Source of the DNA: Lysinibacillus pinottii
GTDB lineage: Bacteria > Bacillota > Bacilli > Bacillales_A > Planococcaceae
DNA: 64,000 nt
Assembly (NCBI RefSeq): GCF_024753545.1
Contig: NZ_JANTOO010000010.1
Span: forward strand, 1 to 64,000
Reading direction: 5' to 3'
This document shows positions 59,790 through 64,000 of the stretch, piece after piece; within the stretch, counting starts at the first letter, position 1, and each line of letters begins with the position of its first letter. The position numbers and the translations under genes were made by a program. The notes beneath the pieces are model-generated. The model saw only the letters and a program-made list of their open reading frames with translations, did not search any database and was not told where the DNA came from.

Positions 59790-60995
59790 ATGGACGCAAT
59801 TGAAGTGTTAACGAATTTAGATCAAATACATGGGTATTATCAGCCGATATTTAGCGCAGATGCGCATACGGTGATAGCCTACGAAATTTCCGGACATCTA
59901 CAAATTGAAGGTCAGCAAATTAATTTAAAGGATTTTGTCAATAATGAGGACATTCCAGAAGAATACCGAATAGATATGGAACATAAAATTTTGCATGCAG
60001 CACTCGCCCAAATTGATGAAATTGCATCTGATATTGATATTTACATTCCAAGTAACCCTAATTTATTGATGCAGGATTTTGGTGAGAGTCATTTTAATAT
60101 CATCCAACAATATATTGGAGAAGAAGATTTACACAGAATCGTGTTTGTCGTATCTGAGCATCGATTTTTAGGCGATATTAATAAATTGCACCATGCACTG
60201 CGGTATTTTACGACATTTGGGGTAAAAATCGCTGTCCAAGAGGTCGGAGCTGAAAGTCATTTAGAGCATATTGCATTATTGGCCCCCCATATTTTAAAAG
60301 TCAACACACGTGATTTAAATTATGATTCTTGGTCTGCTCAATCCGATATGATTTCTGCTATTGGCAGTCTTGCTTATAAAATAGGTGCCAATCTTTTATT
60401 CGAAGATATTGAAACGGTTTATCAGCTACAATTTGCTTGGAAAAACGGAGGACGCTATTATCAAGGTCCTTATTTAGCCAACCCTGCTAGAAATCTTGTC
60501 GATAAAGATGTATTAAAGGAACGATTTAAAAAAGAATGCCAGCAATTTATTACGTCTGAAAAGAAAATGCTAGAGGCGCAATTTTTGCAGCTAAAGAAAT
60601 TAAGAGAAGAGTTGGAGGCTATTGTTCACCGTGTGAAACCAACGAGTGATAATGCCTCACAATTAGAGCATTTAGCTGAATTACTGGATAACTATTCTTT
60701 TAGACTTTACATTTGTAATGAGGATGGTTTCCAATTAACGCCTAACGTCATGCGAATAGATGGAAATTGGGAGTTGCAGCCACGTGCCATCAACAAAAAT
60801 TGGAGCTGGCGCCCATACTTCTTACAAACGATCATTAAAATGCGAAACGATCAAAGTGGGGAAATCTCTGAGCTTTATCGTGATATTGAAACAGGAGAAA
60901 TTACAAGAACCTTTTCAATCGCCATCAACGAACATGAATACTTGTTTGTTGACCTTTCCTATGACTATCTTTATGAGCACAGTATTTTTAGGTAA
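59790..60995 (+). CDS. YkuI-like protein: degenerate EAL domain plus YkuI C-terminal domain
   Basis: 401 residues from the ATG at 59790 (GGAGG upstream). Co-linear with B. subtilis YkuI, a c-di-GMP-binding EAL protein with a PAS-like C-terminus (NGGRYYQGPYLANPA; NKNWSWRPYFLQTIIKMRND). The catalytic set is damaged: the EAL glutamate is kept (E32 in YEIS), but the asparagine ligand aligns with P87 (IYIPSNPN), the first E of the EITE block with V120 (FVVSEH), and the aspartates of the DD/DN motif read QE (KIAVQEVG). It is therefore expected not to hydrolyse c-di-GMP and may be a sensor or be drifting. Confidence 0.85.
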   Translation: MDAIEVLTNLDQIHGYYQPIFSADAHTVIAYEISGHLQIEGQQINLKDFVNNEDIPEEYRIDMEHKILHAALAQIDEIASDIDIYIPSNPNLLMQDFGESHFNIIQQYIGEEDLHRIVFVVSEHRFLGDINKLHHALRYFTTFGVKIAVQEVGAESHLEHIALLAPHILKVNTRDLNYDSWSAQSDMISAIGSLAYKIGANLLFEDIETVYQLQFAWKNGGRYYQGPYLANPARNLVDKDVLKERFKKECQQFITSEKKMLEAQFLQLKKLREELEAIVHRVKPTSDNASQLEHLAELLDNYSFRLYICNEDGFQLTPNVMRIDGNWELQPRAINKNWSWRPYFLQTIIKMRNDQSGEISELYRDIETGEITRTFSIAINEHEYLFVDLSYDYLYEHSIFR

Positions 60996-61117
60996 GCCTA
61001 GAAATGCTTATATAGCAAGGTTTGTGGGGTATAACTTATGATTGTACCCCAAAATGATTATTTACCATAATAGAGTTTGTACATTACCAGTTAGAAATAA
61101 TATTTTGAGTCAGATGA

Positions 61118-61146
61118 TGAAGTAGCCGAAAGGTTGCTTCTTTTTA
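61118..61146 (+). terminator. Intrinsic terminator, GAAGTAGCC family
   Basis: GAAGTAGCC / GGTTGCTTC with GAAA loop and TTTTTA; related to 24188-24215. Confidence 0.75.
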
Positions 61147-61249
61147 GTTATATGTAAAAGTATTGTTTCTGCAACGACAGAGTAGTTTCATTGAATAAAG
61201 GTAGATGGTAAATTATGATAATAATAGAAATAAAATAGGGGGATTTTTC

Positions 61250-62119
61250 ATGTATACTGACAATAAAATAGAATTAAAATTAGTGGAATTTGATAAATAT
61301 GATGTCTTAAGCTTAGTAGAACTTTCTACATCAGTTGGCTGGGATTATGATGAATATGAAGTAAGAACCGTTATGGCATCTGGAAAAATATACGGACATA
61401 AAAATACTGTGGGGAAAATTGTTTCTAGTGCTGCAATTATACCTTATGATACTAATTTAGCTTCAATAGGTATGGTTATTGTTAATGAAGATTATAGGGG
61501 CTTAGGCTTAGGCAAGAAGGCCACTCAGAAGTGTATAGACAGTGTTTCTCAAAATACCTCAATCATGTTAATTTCAACCGAGGATGGAAAACCTTTATAT
61601 GAAAGATTGGGTTTTAGTACGGTTGATTCTGTACATAAATATTTAAGTGATAATTATATTCCAACTAATTTGTTTAATCATCCTCAAATTACTTTAGAAA
61701 GATACAAAGAGGAAGAAATTCATAAAATTATTGAATTAGATTCTGCTGCATTTGGAGATAAGAGGGGGGAATTGCTTCTTAATAGGATAAATCAATCAAA
61801 ACAATGTTTAGTTGTTAAAAATCAAAATGGGAAGATTATTGGATTTGGATTATCTATATTAGGTCCAGAGAATCTATTAATAGGACCTATTGTAGCACCA
61901 AATTCACAAACAGCTGCTTTAATAATCGATGGGTTAGTTATTAATCATCAAGGGAAGATAAGGATTGATGTGCCATCCAGTAATGACGAGTTAATGTTGT
62001 TCTTGGAGAAAAGTGGATTTATTAAAGTTAGTAATCCTCCAATAATGATAAAGAATTCTATTAAAATGCCATATAGGAATAAAGAGTTGTTTGCTATTGC
62101 TGCACAAATTTTTGGTTAG
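61250..62119 (+). CDS. GNAT acetyltransferase with two domains
   Basis: 289 residues from the ATG at 61250 (AGGGGG upstream). The N-terminal GNAT has IGMVIVNEDYRGLGLGKKAT as acetyl-CoA loop and PLYERLGFSTV. A second, C-terminal GNAT-like domain (QCLVVKNQNGKIIGFGLSIL; LMLFLEKSGFIKV) of Acetyltransf_18 type lacks a clear acetyl-CoA loop and may be structural or for substrate binding. Substrate unknown. Confidence 0.85.
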   Translation: MYTDNKIELKLVEFDKYDVLSLVELSTSVGWDYDEYEVRTVMASGKIYGHKNTVGKIVSSAAIIPYDTNLASIGMVIVNEDYRGLGLGKKATQKCIDSVSQNTSIMLISTEDGKPLYERLGFSTVDSVHKYLSDNYIPTNLFNHPQITLERYKEEEIHKIIELDSAAFGDKRGELLLNRINQSKQCLVVKNQNGKIIGFGLSILGPENLLIGPIVAPNSQTAALIIDGLVINHQGKIRIDVPSSNDELMLFLEKSGFIKVSNPPIMIKNSIKMPYRNKELFAIAAQIFG

Positions 62120-62287
62120 AGATATCAATATCCTTTGTTCATGTAACGTTTGGAACTAATATAAGCGGAAAAGGTAATATGGTAAAAAAAATAAAGAAAG
62201 TGTGGACTTAGGAAAAAATTGATGATTACTTTGATTCCAAAACGGATCATTATTTAACTATTTATAATGGGATAAAATAGTATTGGA

Positions 62288-62575
62288 TTGTCCAACTGCA
62301 CCTTAAAAAAACCGAAGTTGGCAATGAATTATGATAATAGGACATCAAAGTCAAAATTAGAAATTCTGTGGGAAGATGAAAAGACTAGTGTTTGTGAAGC
62401 TAACACTTTCTACGATTCTGATAACGGGTTAGAACTAGATGATGATAATTATGAAGAATATGATGTTGCAATAGTTAAAGATGTGTTGAATGATTTTCAA
62501 AATTGAAATGGCAACAGGTGAAAATAAACCTACACGTATTAAGATAGAGAAAACAGGAGAAGTAATTTTTGACTG
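62288..62575 (+). pseudogene. Small acidic hypothetical protein, frameshifted
   Basis: From about 62324 the frame reads MNYDNRTSKSKLEILWEDEK then EEYDVAIVKDVLNDFQ, and ends early at 62506. In the next frame the sequence continues IEMATGENKPTRIKIEKTGE VIFD to a stop at 62575. One base lost in an A-run (CAAAA, near 62500) explains the break. Similar small proteins accompany phage- or toxin-type loci; not identified. Confidence 0.5.
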
Positions 62576-62613
62576 ATTTTCTTGCAATTATTGAAAGAAA
62601 AATGTTATTACAG

Positions 62614-62653
62614 GGCCCAGGCACTCAATAAATCTTGAGCCTGGGCATTTTTT
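62614..62653 (+). terminator. Intrinsic terminator, CCAGG family
   Basis: GCCCAGGCACTCA / TTGAGCCTGGGC arms plus ATTTTTTCC. Confidence 0.9.
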
Positions 62654-62733
62654 CCACAAAAGCGCCTGGTCTATTTGTGGTTTTTCTTAAGATAACCTAT
62701 TTCATGACTATCTAATTTAGGCTCTAAAAAGCA

Positions 62734-63360
62734 CTATATTATTTCGTTTTTATAAATTATCTCATTTACATTGTGTCTTACGGTTTTGTGACCAGCCTTC
62801 GTCCCTTTACCAATCGCTATTAGCATAACATCTAAATATCTTTCAGAAATATTTAAGGCGTCTTTTAACTTTTTAGAATCATAGCCTGACATAGTAATTG
62901 TGTCAAAGCCCGCTTCATTTGCTAACAAGATTAATGACATTGAGGCAAGACTTACATCTCTAGTTAATTCTATCTTTAAATCTTCAGTTGATTTATTTTT
63001 ATAATAATTTATCGCAGCATGCGCTAGATAATCTCTTAGTGATTCGTCAAAATAACCTGCTTGAAAGCCTTCTTCATGTATCCTAATAATATTTTCTTTA
63101 TCGAATGCCTGATAATCTCCCAACATAACAATTAAAGTTGAAGCTTCTATTACTTGTTGCTGATTAAAAGCTATAGGCAATATTAAATTTCTTAAGTCAG
63201 GTTCATCAATTATTAAGTAACGTGTAGCTTGGATATTATTCCCATTAGGGGATTTGCTTGCAGTCTCAACTAAAGAAGTTATAATTTCTGAACTAATTTT
63301 ATAACTTGGATCATAATGTCTAACTGAACGTCTTTTTTCCAAAATATTTTTTACACTCAT
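62734..63360 (-). CDS. Nitroreductase-family FMN oxidoreductase
   Basis: 208 residues. N-terminal RRSVRHYDPSYKI and KSPNGNNIQATRYLII are the FMN-contacting nitroreductase motifs; the C-terminal FDTITMSGYDSKKLKDAL and MLIAIGKGTKAGHKTVRHNV complete the fold. Uses NAD(P)H to reduce quinones or nitro compounds. It is divergent from an HxlR regulator whose family typically controls such genes, with a long palindrome between. Confidence 0.92.
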   Translation of the reverse strand: MSVKNILEKRRSVRHYDPSYKISSEIITSLVETASKSPNGNNIQATRYLIIDEPDLRNLILPIAFNQQQVIEASTLIVMLGDYQAFDKENIIRIHEEGFQAGYFDESLRDYLAHAAINYYKNKSTEDLKIELTRDVSLASMSLILLANEAGFDTITMSGYDSKKLKDALNISERYLDVMLIAIGKGTKAGHKTVRHNVNEIIYKNEII

Positions 63361-63432
63361 GATATCACTCCATAATTTTTATTATTTCTTGCAGCTTTAA
63401 TTATAGTAAGCAATAATAAATAAGAAAATAAC

Positions 63433-63465
63433 GCACAAAAAAGTGGTATAGCTACTTTTTTGTGC
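63433..63465. promoter_or_regulatory. Inverted repeat between nitroreductase and hxlR-type genes
   Basis: GCACAAAAAAGT and ACTTTTTTGTGC perfect 12-base arms with a 9-base spacer, inside the 126-base divergent promoter region, just ahead of the regulator's ribosome site. Probably the HxlR operator or a hairpin in the leader. Confidence 0.65.
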
Positions 63466-63486
63466 CTATTTAGGGAGAGAAAGCAT

Positions 63487-63858
63487 ATGGTTAAATATAA
63501 TACTGGCATCAATATTTTTATGAATATTGCAGGTGGAAAATGGAAGTGTTTAATCCTCTTTTTTTTGAGCCAAAAATCTGTAAGAACAAAAGAATTTTAT
63601 GAATTCATACCAGGAATTACACAAAAAGTTTTAACAGATCAATTGAAACAACTAGAAAGAGATGGGCTTGTACAACGAGAAATATTTAAAGAAGTGCCAC
63701 CAAAAGTAGAGTACAGCTTGACTGATTTAGGTAAGTCATTTGTACCAGTTTTAAACACAATGTGTGAATGGGGGAATAAGTATGCATTAATGAATGGTAT
63801 AGATAAAGATCAAAAAATTGATTGTCATACATTCATTGCAAACGAAGTAAAGTCGTAA
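63487..63858 (+). CDS. HxlR-family transcriptional regulator
   Basis: 123 residues from the ATG at 63487 (GGGAGAG upstream; a longer frame starts at 63460). Winged helix with the family signature IAGGKWKCLILFFLS then FYEFIPGITQKVLTDQLKQL and ERDGLVQREIFKEVPPKVEY. HxlR proteins sense aldehydes or oxidised cysteines; this one lacks an early cysteine except that in the WKCL helix, the usual sensing position. Likely regulates the divergent nitroreductase. Confidence 0.9.
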   Translation: MVKYNTGINIFMNIAGGKWKCLILFFLSQKSVRTKEFYEFIPGITQKVLTDQLKQLERDGLVQREIFKEVPPKVEYSLTDLGKSFVPVLNTMCEWGNKYALMNGIDKDQKIDCHTFIANEVKS

Positions 63859-63910
63859 TTGCTAAAAATTGTATCGTTTAAAGGGTGAAATTTCACAAGT
63901 TACAAATAAA

Positions 63911-63946
63911 TAACCCGGTGCTCATTTAATTGAGCACTGAGTTATT
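63911..63946 (+). terminator. Intrinsic terminator, CCAGG-family variant
   Basis: AACCCGGTGCTCA / TGAGCACTGAGTT arms plus ATTTTA; ends the hxlR-type gene. Confidence 0.75.
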
Positions 63947-64000
63947 TTAAGCGCTAAACTACTAATTCATACTTGAGAAAAAGGCCATGACCCGTTTCAT

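Overview
The window looks like a chromosomal stretch of a low-GC, endospore-forming Firmicute close to Lysinibacillus (Bacillaceae/Planococcaceae). Evidence: strong purine-rich ribosome binding sites with frequent TTG/GTG starts, gerA/gerB-type germinant receptor genes, a YjcZ-type sporulation peptide, DUF3231 and manganese-catalase genes, an SPFH/zinc-ribbon gene pair like B. subtilis ydjI/ydjG and a YkuI-type EAL protein. The genus is inferred from protein resemblance only. No rRNA, tRNA or CRISPR array was recognised.

Layout. 1-1.7 kb: minus-strand gerB-gerA germinant receptor genes, gerA cut by the window edge. 1.7-7.7 kb: mobile DNA, with an IS3-family relic (about 3.0-3.2 kb) and an intact Tn554-like recombinase trio tnpA-tnpB-tnpC (7562 to 3585, minus) that abuts a yolD-like gene missing its first codons. 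8-11.3 kb: a WYL regulator divergent from a small barrel-fold protein and an AlkC-type DNA glycosylase, with a palindromic operator candidate between them. 11.3-15.2 kb: small membrane and zinc-ribbon proteins, a decayed manganese catalase next to an intact DUF3231 gene, and a metallo-beta-lactamase-fold hydrolase behind a perfect 40-bp palindrome. 15.5-17.3 kb: ECF sigma, anti-sigma and a small membrane protein with an ECF-like promoter. 17.5-24.6 kb: SDR oxidoreductase, YjcZ peptide, CDF transporter, a second HEAT-repeat DNA glycosylase-like protein, pentapeptide-repeat protein and GNAT. 25-40 kb: IS1182 debris, two divergent EamA transporters (one frameshifted and preceded by an attenuator-like leader), DUF998 and DUF7010 membrane proteins, a secreted chitin-active LPMO, a DUF2243-CtaG pair, a zinc metallopeptidase-like lipoprotein, a MarR-type regulator with its own palindrome, GNATs and a GrpB-like protein. 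40-45 kb: zinc-ribbon/membrane paralogues, a CPCC protein and a ferritin-like protein.

45.5-55 kb is a prophage graveyard. XRE regulator, DUF3799 exonuclease, ArpU-like, terminase, portal and minor-head genes survive as frameshifted or deleted remnants in SPP1/PBSX-like order. Short pieces of the same module recur at 45.5-46.9 kb. Between the dead phage genes lie intact non-phage genes: two membrane proteins, a stalk-domain exported protein and a lipoprotein. 55-64 kb returns to ordinary chromosome: thioesterase, DUF423, ydjI/ydjG-like pair, a YkuI-like protein that has lost catalytic EAL residues, a tandem GNAT, and a nitroreductase divergent from its probable HxlR regulator.

The most unusual global signal is a family of near-identical intrinsic terminators (core CCCAGGTACTCA / TGAGCCTGGG plus T-run) placed after about ten unrelated genes across the window, sometimes overlapping the last codons. 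The best candidates for undescribed biology are the switch-like leader in front of the TTG-started EamA gene, the 40-bp palindrome at 14338-14377, and the membrane/coiled-coil gene inserted in the prophage remnant.
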